Source: Gammaproteobacteria bacterium (GTDB lineage: Bacteria; Pseudomonadota; Gammaproteobacteria; Pseudomonadales; Azotimanducaceae_A). From it: a DNA stretch of 9,780 nucleotides. The position numbers and the translations under genes are program-made. The notes beneath the pieces were generated by a model. It saw only the letters and a program-made list of their open reading frames with translations. It ran no database searches and was not told where the DNA came from. Positions 1 through 5,437 of the stretch are shown here, piece after piece. The stretch lies in the NCBI GenBank assembly GCA_028819775.1, contig JAPPKV010000237.1, positions 1 through 9,780 of the forward strand. Reading direction: 5' to 3'. Each line of letters starts with the position of its first letter. The first letter of the stretch is position 1.

Positions 1-770
1 GTCTCGCCCCGTTCGGTCCACGTCACGGCGTCGAGTGCCCATGCCGCGATCCAGATCACGGCCGGCACCGCCAGCATCCACACTCGCCGCGGTACGAGCG
101 CGTAGGGGCGACCCTTGCGGTCGTCTGTCGAACCCAGCAACGTCGGTTCGATGGCACGAGAATGCGGCAGCATTCTCGATCGCGCCCGTAGGGCGCGCCG
201 GGACGGGACAAGCCCGTCCCCTACGATCACCATCGCGAATGATGCCGTCAATACGGCGGCGAAGGACACCAGCATAACGCCGCCCAGCGGGGCCAGACCG
301 GCCAGCGGCGTGTCGATGAACGCATAGCCCGCGAACAGCCACGGAAAGCCCGTGAGAAACCAGGTCAGCAACCATTCCAGCGCGGTCCAGAGGACCGCGA
401 ACGTCAGCGCCGCCGCGATGTCGTTGCCCTGCGAACGAACCAGTCGGTGGAAGACCCAGCCGAGCAAGCCGTTGAAGACGGCCATGCCAGCAACGAACAG
501 CGCCACCAGCAACGCCGCGAGCCAGGGCGCGGTCGATCCGTAGACGTGGATGCTGACGTAGACCCAGGATGCGCCGACCCCGTACTTGCCGATGCCGTAC
601 AGCCAACCGCGCCAGAAGGCGGCTTTGCCCGTCTCCGTACGCCGAAGCAGCCAGAACAGGACGCCGGCCGAGACCAGGAGCAGCGGCCAGACATCGAACG
701 GTGCAAGGGCCAGCGGCAGTACCCCGCCTGCGGCGAGTGCCGCCATGGGCAGCGCGTATCGCCTTGGCAC
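1..770 (-). CDS. lnt: Apolipoprotein N-acyltransferase Lnt (N-terminal part, runs off the left edge)
   Basis: Lnt is an inner-membrane enzyme that adds the third acyl chain to the N-terminal cysteine of lipoproteins. The 256 codons visible cover the membrane part and end just before the nitrilase-like catalytic domain. The frame reads as hydrophobic helices with family hallmarks: PLALAPFDVWPL (about residues 19–30), GWLYGIGKYGVGASWVYVSI (55–74) and TGFPWLFAGY (140–149). The chosen start is GTG at 770–768; it overlaps the corC stop by one base (TAGTG) and gives a complete first helix. An ATG at 746–744 would cut into that helix. No clear ribosome binding site precedes it, so coupling to corC is likely. 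Residues about 182–224 (GDGLVPSR … GRPYA) are a translated copy of a dispersed repeat, between one helix (about 163–182) and the next (VWMLAVPAVIWIAAWAL). Identity is firm; activity cannot be judged because the catalytic domain is outside the window. Confidence 0.9.
   Translation of the reverse strand, partial: MPRRYALPMAALAAGGVLPLALAPFDVWPLLLVSAGVLFWLLRRTETGKAAFWRGWLYGIGKYGVGASWVYVSIHVYGSTAPWLAALLVALFVAGMAVFNGLLGWVFHRLVRSQGNDIAAALTFAVLWTALEWLLTWFLTGFPWLFAGYAFIDTPLAGLAPLGGVMLVSFAAVLTASFAMVIVGDGLVPSRRALRARSRMLPHSRAIEPTLLGSTDDRKGRPYALVPRRVWMLAVPAVIWIAAWALDAVTWTERGE
101..225. repeat. 125-bp multi-hairpin REP/MITE-like element inside lnt
   Basis: The termini are inverted: CGTAGGGG at 101–108 and CCCCTACG at 218–225. 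Between them lie five consecutive hairpins: 109–123 (5-bp stem), 128–151 (7 bp, TCGAACC/GGTTCGA), 157–178 (9 bp, CGAGAATGC/GCATTCTCG), 181–197 (7 bp, CGCGCCC/GGGCGCG) and 200–220 (8 bp, GGGACGGG/CCCGTCCC). The last hairpin plus terminus (199–225) is identical over 27 bp to 5411–5437. No transposase and no obvious target-site duplication are seen. It lies within the lnt reading frame without a stop. I infer a non-autonomous dispersed palindromic repeat; its family name and mobilising enzyme are unknown. Confidence 0.85.
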
Positions 771-1735
771 TAGGCGCGGGTCAGGTGGAGCAGTCGGACG
801 CGGCGGCTGTCGGCGTTGATGACGCGGATGTCGAACGGCGCGATGTGGATGGTCTCCTCGCGCTGGGGCAGGTAGCCGAACTCCTTGACCACGATGCCGC
901 CGATGGTGTCGAGATCCCGGCCCGCGAACTCGGTCTCGAAGTACTCGTTGAACTCCTCGATGGGCGTGGTGGCCTTGACCGTGTAGCTGTGGTGATCCAA
1001 CTGCTTGATGAAGCTGTCGTCCTCTATGTCGTGTTCGTCTTCGATGTCGCCGACGATCTGCTCAAGCACGTCTTCGATGGTGACGACACCTGCCACCGCG
1101 CCGTACTCGTCGATCACGAGAGCCATGTGGTTGCGGGTCTCCCGGAACTCCTGGAGGAGATCGTTCAAGCGTTTGCTCTCCGGTACGACGATGGTGGGGC
1201 GGATGTAGTCCTTGATGTCGAAGTCGTCCCAATCGTCGAGGAGCAGCAGCTTCAGCATGTCCTTGGCATGCAGGATGCCCTTTAAGTCGTCCATGTCGTC
1301 CCCGATCACCGGAAAACGGGAGTGCGTGGACTCGATCACCGTCGGCAGGACCTCTTCCAACCGGCTGTCGAGTTCCACGGTGACCACCTGCGAGCGGGGA
1401 ATCATGATGTCCCGGGCGCGCATGTCGGAGACCGCCAGCGCGCCGTGGATGATGTTCAACGCTTCCTTGTCGAACAGGCGGCGTTCGCTCGCATCATTGA
1501 GCATCTCCAGGAGTTCCGGACGATCCGTCGGCTCAATCGGCAGCAAATCGGCGAGCCAGTCCCGCCAGGTCTTGCGGAACTCCTTTCTCAAGTCCGCGCC
1601 GTTGCCGGACTGTCGGGCGCGCGCCGCTTCCCGGCGTTCCGGCTCGCCGCGATCCGCGCTCGGTTCGCCCCGGCGCGTTCGGTGAGAACCCGCCGAAGAC
1701 GAGCGCTTGATGCTCCGCGACTCTCCTTCGCTCAT
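770..1735 (-). CDS. corC: CBS-domain protein CorC (YbeX)
   Basis: This is the short, soluble CorC/YbeX type: two CBS domains plus a CorC_HlyC domain, with no DUF21 membrane domain. It is traditionally called a Mg/Co efflux accessory protein; more recent work links YbeX to ribosome and RNA metabolism. Of 321 residues, the first 45 or so are rich in Arg, Ser and Glu and probably disordered. CBS1 spans about 105–165 (MRARDIMIPRSQ), CBS2 about 175–230 (VIDEYGAVAGVVTIEDVLEQ), and the CorC_HlyC domain about 245–320 (DLDTIGGIVVKEFGYLP). The ATG (1735–1733) overlaps the ybeY stop as ATGA, with GGAG seven bases upstream. It lies between ybeY and lnt as in E. coli, so co-translation is likely. The disordered N-terminal tail is the least certain part. 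Confidence 0.94.
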   Translation of the reverse strand: MSEGESRSIKRSSSAGSHRTRRGEPSADRGEPERREAARARQSGNGADLRKEFRKTWRDWLADLLPIEPTDRPELLEMLNDASERRLFDKEALNIIHGALAVSDMRARDIMIPRSQVVTVELDSRLEEVLPTVIESTHSRFPVIGDDMDDLKGILHAKDMLKLLLLDDWDDFDIKDYIRPTIVVPESKRLNDLLQEFRETRNHMALVIDEYGAVAGVVTIEDVLEQIVGDIEDEHDIEDDSFIKQLDHHSYTVKATTPIEEFNEYFETEFAGRDLDTIGGIVVKEFGYLPQREETIHIAPFDIRVINADSRRVRLLHLTRA

Positions 1736-2166
1736 GTTTGATCTCCGTAGGGATCGACGATCCCAAAACGTCCGAGCACCTCGATTTCTCTAGATTCCAT
1801 GTCCGCCGCTTCGACCGGCGTGTCGTGATCGTGGCCAAGCAAATGCAAGACGCCATGAACCACGAGATGGGCGTAGTGATCTGCTAGGGCCTTGTCCTGT
1901 TCGCGGGCTTCCAGCGCCGCCACCGGCGCGCAGATGGCGATGTCGCCGAGGATGCCTGGTTCATCGGCCGGGAAAGCCAGGACGTTGGTGGCCTTGTCCC
2001 GGTCCCGGAAACGCGCGTTGAGGGCCGCCGACTCGGCCTGGTCGACCACCCGGAGGCAGAGCGACCGGGTGTCTTCGCCACGCGCCTCTACGGCCCAGCG
2101 CACGATCTCGGTGGCCGGCGGTGCCGGGGTGCCGTCGAGTTCCGCGATCTGCACGTCCACGGTCAT
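1732..2166 (-). CDS. ybeY: Endoribonuclease YbeY (rRNA maturation factor)
   Basis: YbeY is a single-domain zinc-dependent endoribonuclease needed for 16S rRNA 3' end maturation and 70S ribosome quality control. The metal motif HxxxHxxxxxH is present as HGVLHLLGHDH, with His104, His108 and His114. Other family blocks are RDRDKATNVLAFP (about 54–66) and GDIAIC (74–79). At 144 residues it is of normal length, ending in the usual DPY region. The ATG (2166–2164) overlaps the phoH stop as ATGA, and an AGAGG sequence lies about ten bases upstream. Its position between phoH and corC matches the conserved operon. No anomaly is seen. Confidence 0.96.
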   Translation of the reverse strand: MTVDVQIAELDGTPAPPATEIVRWAVEARGEDTRSLCLRVVDQAESAALNARFRDRDKATNVLAFPADEPGILGDIAICAPVAALEAREQDKALADHYAHLVVHGVLHLLGHDHDTPVEAADMESREIEVLGRFGIVDPYGDQT

Positions 2167-3209
2167 CCCGCGCGGCCCTCTTCCACGACTTCCGGGCCCG
2201 AAGCCCCGGTCGACGGAACCGTCTTGGCCTGGGAGGCCCGCGCATAGGCGTCGACGATGCGCTTGACCAGCGGGTGCCGGACGACGTCCTTGGACGCGAA
2301 GTGCGTGAAGCTCAGGCCGTCGACGTCCTTCAGCACGTCGAGCACGTGGACCAGCCCGGACTTGCCGCCCTGCAGGTCAATCTGCGTGATGTCCCCTGTC
2401 ACTACCGCGGTGGAGCCGAAGCCGATGCGCGTCAAGAACATCTTCATCTGCTCGATGGTGGTGTTCTGGCTTTCGTCGAGGATGATGAACGACCCGTTCA
2501 GCGTTCGTCCGCGCATGAAGGCCAAGGGCGCGACCTCGATGATGTTCCGCTCGATGTACTTGTTGACCCGATCCACGCCCAACATCTCGTAGAGCGCGTC
2601 GTAGAGCGGGCGCAGGTAGGGGTCGATCTTCTGGGCGAGATCGCCGGGCAGGAAACCCAGTTTCTCACCGGCTTCCACGGCCGGCCGTACCAGCAGGATG
2701 CGGTTGACCGCGTGGTCTTCCAGGGCTTCCACGGCGCAGGCGACGGCCAGGTAGGTCTTGCCCGTTCCTGCGGGACCCACGCCGAAGTTGAGGTCGTTCG
2801 TCCGGATCGCCTCGACGTAGCGTCGCTGGTTCGCGCCCCGGGCCTTGACGGTCTTCTTGCGAGTCGTGACGATGACCTCCCCCGCCGGTGCCACGTCGTC
2901 GGCCGCCAACATCTCCTCGACCCCCGACTCCTGGAGGAACAGGTGTACGGTGTCGGCATCCAGCGCCTCGCGGTCGCCGGTCTCGACGTAGAGCCGGGAC
3001 AAAAGGGCACCCCCCGCCTGCACGCGTCGTTCCGGCCCGGAGAGCCAGAAGGCGTTGCCGCGGTTCTTGATCCGGATGCCAAGCCGGCGTTCGAGGTGTT
3101 TGAGGTTTTGGTCGAACGGGCCGCACAGAGCGGCCAAACGGCGGGAATCGTCGGGTTCCAGGGTAACGGTCGTGGTGAGGGCCACGACGCGCGACGAGTC
3201 GTCTGTCAA
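2163..3209 (-). CDS. phoH: PhoH-family ATPase (YbeZ)
   Basis: This is a PhoH-like P-loop ATPase of the YbeZ type, a family found beside YbeY and thought to act with it in RNA metabolism. Of 348 residues, the first 100 or so form the usual N-terminal region (TLEPDDSRRLAALCGPFD, about 16–33). Walker A is GPAGTGKT at 145–152, Walker B FIILDES at 241–247, and the family block RPAVEAGEKLGFLPGDLAQK is at 175–194. The chosen start is TTG at 3209. The GTG at 3185 would give an N-terminus closer in length to E. coli YbeZ and is a real alternative; neither has a clear ribosome binding site. A near-consensus promoter lies just upstream at 3243–3270. phoH is the first gene of the coupled run phoH–ybeY–corC–lnt. 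Identity is firm, the exact start is not. Confidence 0.94.
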   Translation of the reverse strand: MTDDSSRVVALTTTVTLEPDDSRRLAALCGPFDQNLKHLERRLGIRIKNRGNAFWLSGPERRVQAGGALLSRLYVETGDREALDADTVHLFLQESGVEEMLAADDVAPAGEVIVTTRKKTVKARGANQRRYVEAIRTNDLNFGVGPAGTGKTYLAVACAVEALEDHAVNRILLVRPAVEAGEKLGFLPGDLAQKIDPYLRPLYDALYEMLGVDRVNKYIERNIIEVAPLAFMRGRTLNGSFIILDESQNTTIEQMKMFLTRIGFGSTAVVTGDITQIDLQGGKSGLVHVLDVLKDVDGLSFTHFASKDVVRHPLVKRIVDAYARASQAKTVPSTGASGPEVVEEGRAG

Positions 3210-3242
3210 ATGGTTTTGTTGAGGTGTGTCCCTATGACGCCA

Positions 3243-3270
3243 AGCATAGCCCGCTTTGTAGCGCTGTCAA
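3243..3270 (-). promoter_or_regulatory. Putative sigma70-type promoter for phoH–ybeY–corC–lnt
   Basis: Read leftward, a perfect -35 TTGACA (3270–3265) is followed after 16 bases by TATGCT (3248–3243), four of six matches to TATAAT. Transcription would start near 3236, giving a leader of about 27 bases to the TTG start of phoH. The -35 overlaps the TGA stop of the superinfection-immunity gene. This suggests that the four-gene run can be transcribed independently of miaB. The call rests on sequence match only; a heat-shock type promoter, as reported for E. coli ybeZ, is not obvious. Confidence 0.6.
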
Positions 3271-3509
3271 TCGCGGTCGTAGATGGGCGTAGATGCCATG
3301 GAGACCGTCGCCGACGGCCGCGGCTTCGTCACCGCCCAGACGAGAGCGGCCACCCAACCGAGCAGACTCCAACCTAGGAACAGGTTGAGCACGAAGATGG
3401 CCGTCGTGTTGTGGTGTTTCCTTACCATTGCCACAACAGTTGGTATGAAGTACGTGAGCAACATGATCGCCAGCACCACGATCACCACGAGCTCCTTCGG
3501 GCCGAACAT
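3267..3509 (-). CDS. Superinfection-immunity-family small membrane protein
   Basis: This 80-residue protein fits the superinfection immunity family (PF14373), named after phage T4 Imm, which blocks DNA entry of a second phage. Two membrane helices are visible at about 7–28 and 37–60. The family signature is in the second: NTTAIFVLNLFLGWSLLGWV, preceded by a basic RKHH loop. The C-terminal 18 residues are polar. The ATG at 3509–3507 has an AGGAGG sequence about ten bases upstream. The gene starts 30 bases after the miaB stop, so it is probably expressed with miaB. Most chromosomal members of this family have no shown antiphage role, so the name gives homology, not function. It is an extra gene between miaB and phoH compared with E. 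coli. Confidence 0.85.
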   Translation of the reverse strand: MFGPKELVVIVVLAIMLLTYFIPTVVAMVRKHHNTTAIFVLNLFLGWSLLGWVAALVWAVTKPRPSATVSMASTPIYDRD

Positions 3510-3539
3510 CCCTCAATCCCTCCTGTTGCTACCGTCGTT

Positions 3540-4892
3540 TCAGCTTGCGTTTGCTGTAGCCGATCCACCAACGAGTCGCCCCCGCAACGAGTTCGGCAGC
3601 GCCTCGGTGATCTCGAGGTGTGCGAAGTCGCCGATGAGCCCGGTTGCCGCCGGCGCCGGAGCGGGAAAGTTCACGACGCGGTTGTTTTCGGTACGTCCCG
3701 CCAACTGCCCGGGATCCCGCTTCGAACGGCCGGTGACGAGCACCCGTCGTCGGGTACCCACCATTGCCTGCGCATGGGCAGCCGCCTGCCGCCTTAGCTG
3801 CGCCTGGAGCACCGCGAGCCTACGCTGCTTCACCTCCGCCGGCGTGTCGTCGGCCAGCGAGGCGGCGGGTGTACCGGGGCGCGGGCTGTAGATGAAGCTG
3901 AAGGAGATGTCGTAGTCGAGTTCCTCGACCAGTGCGAGCGTCGCCTCAAAGTCCCTCTCCGTCTCGCCGGGGAAGCCGACGATGAAGTCCGACGACAGGC
4001 TGATGCCGGGCCTGGCGCGGCGCAGTGCTCGGATCTTGGCCTTGTACTCCAGGATCGTGTGACCGCGCTTCATCATCGCCAGCACGCGATCCGAACCCGA
4101 TTGCACGGGCAGGTGCAGGTGGTCCACGAGTTCGGGGATGTCCCGATAGGCATCGATCAGCGTCGGCCGGAACTCCACCGGGTGCGAGGTCGTGAAGCGG
4201 ATCCGGTCGATGCCGTCGACCCTGGCCGCGTAGTGGATCAACTCGGCGAGGTCGGCCTCGGCACCGTCGATCTCGCCCCGGTAGGCGTTGACGTTCTGGC
4301 CCAGGAAATTGATCTCGCGCACGCCCCGTCCCGCTAGCTGGACGACCTCGCGCATGACGCTCGACACCGGACGGGACACCTCCTCGCCCCGGGTATAGGG
4401 CACGACGCAGAACGTGCAGTACTTGCTGCAGCCCTCCATCACCGAGACGAAGGCGGAGGGTCCGTCCACACGGGGTTCGGGCAGGCGGTCGAACTTTTCG
4501 ATCTCCGGAAAGCTGATGTCCACCACCGGCGCTCGCTTGCGGCGGCTCTCGTCGACCATCGCCGGCAGTCGATGCAGCGTCTGCGGACCGAAGACGAGGT
4601 CCACATAGGGTGCCCGGGCCGTGATCGCTTCGCCTTCCTGGCTCGCCACGCACCCGCCGACGCCGATGACGAGATCCGGGTTGGCGCGTTTTAACGGCTT
4701 CCACCGGCCGAGCTGGCTGAACACCTTCTCCGCGGCCTTCTCGCGCACCGAGCAGGTGTTGAGGAGCACCAGGTCCGCCGCTGCCGGGTCCTCCACGAGT
4801 GTCGCACCGTGACTCTCGCGCAAGACGTCCACCATGCGCGACGAGTCGTACTCGTTCATCTGGCAACCGTGTGTCTTGACGTAGAGTTTCAC
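3540..4892 (-). CDS. miaB: tRNA-2-methylthio-N6-isopentenyladenosine37 methylthiotransferase MiaB
   Basis: MiaB is a radical-SAM enzyme with two iron–sulphur clusters that adds the 2-methylthio group to i6A37 in tRNAs reading UNN codons. Counting from the chosen GTG, the N-terminal cluster cysteines are C10 ([11 protein letters not shown]), C47 ([10 protein letters not shown]) and C81 ([11 protein letters not shown]). The radical-SAM CxxxCxxC motif is C155, C159, C162 ([10 protein letters not shown]). The C-terminal 70 or so residues are a TRAM domain ([20 protein letters not shown]). The length of 450 residues is normal. I prefer GTG at 4892–4890 because it gives [17 protein letters not shown], the usual MiaB beginning; a TTG at 4901 would add three residues. 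A TATAAT box lies about 30 bases upstream. All catalytic cysteines are present, so the enzyme should be functional. Confidence 0.97.
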   Translation of the reverse strand: MKLYVKTHGCQMNEYDSSRMVDVLRESHGATLVEDPAAADLVLLNTCSVREKAAEKVFSQLGRWKPLKRANPDLVIGVGGCVASQEGEAITARAPYVDLVFGPQTLHRLPAMVDESRRKRAPVVDISFPEIEKFDRLPEPRVDGPSAFVSVMEGCSKYCTFCVVPYTRGEEVSRPVSSVMREVVQLAGRGVREINFLGQNVNAYRGEIDGAEADLAELIHYAARVDGIDRIRFTTSHPVEFRPTLIDAYRDIPELVDHLHLPVQSGSDRVLAMMKRGHTILEYKAKIRALRRARPGISLSSDFIVGFPGETERDFEATLALVEELDYDISFSFIYSPRPGTPAASLADDTPAEVKQRRLAVLQAQLRRQAAAHAQAMVGTRRRVLVTGRSKRDPGQLAGRTENNRVVNFPAPAPAATGLIGDFAHLEITEALPNSLRGRLVGGSATANAS

Positions 4893-4920
4893 GGCGTACA
4901 AGCGCGTTTGCGGGGCGCGG

Positions 4921-4926
4921 ATTATA
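4921..4926 (-). promoter_or_regulatory. Putative -10 box for miaB
   Basis: Read leftward, a perfect TATAAT lies at 4926–4921. Transcription would start near 4914, giving a leader of only about 20 bases before the GTG start. No good -35 is found at 16–18 bases upstream (the region is GC-rich), so either an activator is used or the match is chance. Confidence 0.4.
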
Positions 4927-4968
4927 GCCGTGACGGCATGCCGCGGCCCGGAGAGACACTATTTCCGC

Positions 4969-4996
4969 TTGAAATTGCCCAATCGATACCTATTAA
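4969..4996 (+). promoter_or_regulatory. Putative sigma70-type promoter for the DUF1820 gene
   Basis: TTGAAA at 4969–4974 is followed after 16 bases by TATTAA at 4991–4996, in a locally AT-rich stretch unusual for this window. Transcription would start near 5003, about 24 bases before the ATG at 5027. A GAGGG sequence at 5017–5021 can serve as ribosome binding site. It points away from the miaB promoter, making 4893–5026 a divergent control region. Confidence 0.55.
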
Positions 4997-5026
4997 TCGG
5001 AGAACCGGCACCCATCGAGGGTTGGC

Positions 5027-5353
5027 ATGCCCCAGGATTCGCACATCTACCGGATCTACTTCCACAGTCACGGGCAGATCTACGAGGTCTATGCTCGCTC
5101 CTTCTACCAGAGCGATGTCTACGGCTTCGTCGTCATCGAGGACTACATCTTCGGCGAGCGCTCCCAGATGGTCATCGACCCGGCGGAGGACAAGCTGCGC
5201 AGCGAATTCGACACCGTTCAGCGGAGCTTCATCCCCATGCACGCGGTGATCCGCATCGACGAGGTCGAGAAGGAAGGCGTGGCCAAGATCACCGACAGTT
5301 CCGGGAGCAACGTCACGCCGTTCCCGGTGCCCATTCCGGACACCAAATCGTAG
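5027..5353 (+). CDS. DUF1820 family protein
   Basis: This 108-residue cytosolic protein has no signal peptide and no membrane segment. I recognise the DUF1820 pattern: IYRIYFHSHGQIYEVYARSF (about 7–26), then YGFVVIEDYIFGERSQMVIDP, and RSFIPMHAVIRIDEVEKEG (about 66–84). The function of the family is unknown; it is common as a single conserved gene in Gammaproteobacteria such as Pseudomonas. The start ATG is preceded by GAGGG at five bases. The gene faces away from miaB and converges on the DUF4153 gene. Its TAG stop lies in the terminal CGTAGGG of a dispersed repeat (5349–5437), so the last codons border on the insertion and the original C-terminus may have been slightly different. Complete and well conserved in its body. 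Confidence 0.88.
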   Translation: MPQDSHIYRIYFHSHGQIYEVYARSFYQSDVYGFVVIEDYIFGERSQMVIDPAEDKLRSEFDTVQRSFIPMHAVIRIDEVEKEGVAKITDSSGSNVTPFPVPIPDTKS

Positions 5354-5437
5354 GGCGACCCTGTCGCGCCCACCAGAACGCGCGGCCGCCCCTGCTCCCT
5401 AGCTGCCCAACGGGACGGGACAAGCCCGTCCCCTACG
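5349..5437. repeat. 89-bp REP/MITE-like element between convergent genes
   Basis: It begins CGTAGGG (5349–5355) and ends CCCTACG (5431–5437), inverted ends like those of the copy in lnt. A 5-bp stem (GCGAC/GTCGC, 5355–5367) lies at the left end, where the lnt copy also has a CGACC-based hairpin. The right-hand 27 bp (5411–5437), including the hairpin at 5412–5432, are identical to 199–225. The interior differs from the lnt copy and is about 36 bp shorter. The element includes both flanking TAG stop codons, at 5351–5353 (plus) and 5435–5433 (minus). Confidence 0.8.
5412..5432. terminator. Possible bidirectional terminator hairpin within the repeat
   Basis: A perfect 8-bp GC-rich stem, GGGACGGG/CCCGTCCC, with a five-base loop sits between the ends of two convergent genes. 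There is no run of T on either side, so it is not a classical intrinsic terminator; it may instead protect RNA 3' ends or stop transcription only weakly. The same hairpin occurs at 200–220 inside lnt, where it evidently does not abolish the gene's layout. Confidence 0.35.

Noticed and set aside
569..1285. Rightward open frame of 238 codons opposite corC and lnt
   Set aside because: Antisense shadow of two recognised genes, without ribosome binding site or family pattern.
1745..1760. CGTAGGG at the ybeY 3' end resembling a repeat terminus
   Set aside because: It encodes the native DPYG ending of YbeY, and no hairpin or second terminus follows.
3278..3297. Short direct repeat CGTAGATG/CGTAGATG in the end of the superinfection-immunity gene
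   Set aside because: Only two 8-bp copies in a coding region, with no longer array or function visible.
2121..3377. Long rightward open frame (418 codons) opposite phoH
   Set aside because: It is an antisense shadow in GC-rich DNA. The opposite strand encodes PhoH with Walker motifs and strong family conservation, and the plus-strand translation shows no recognisable domain.
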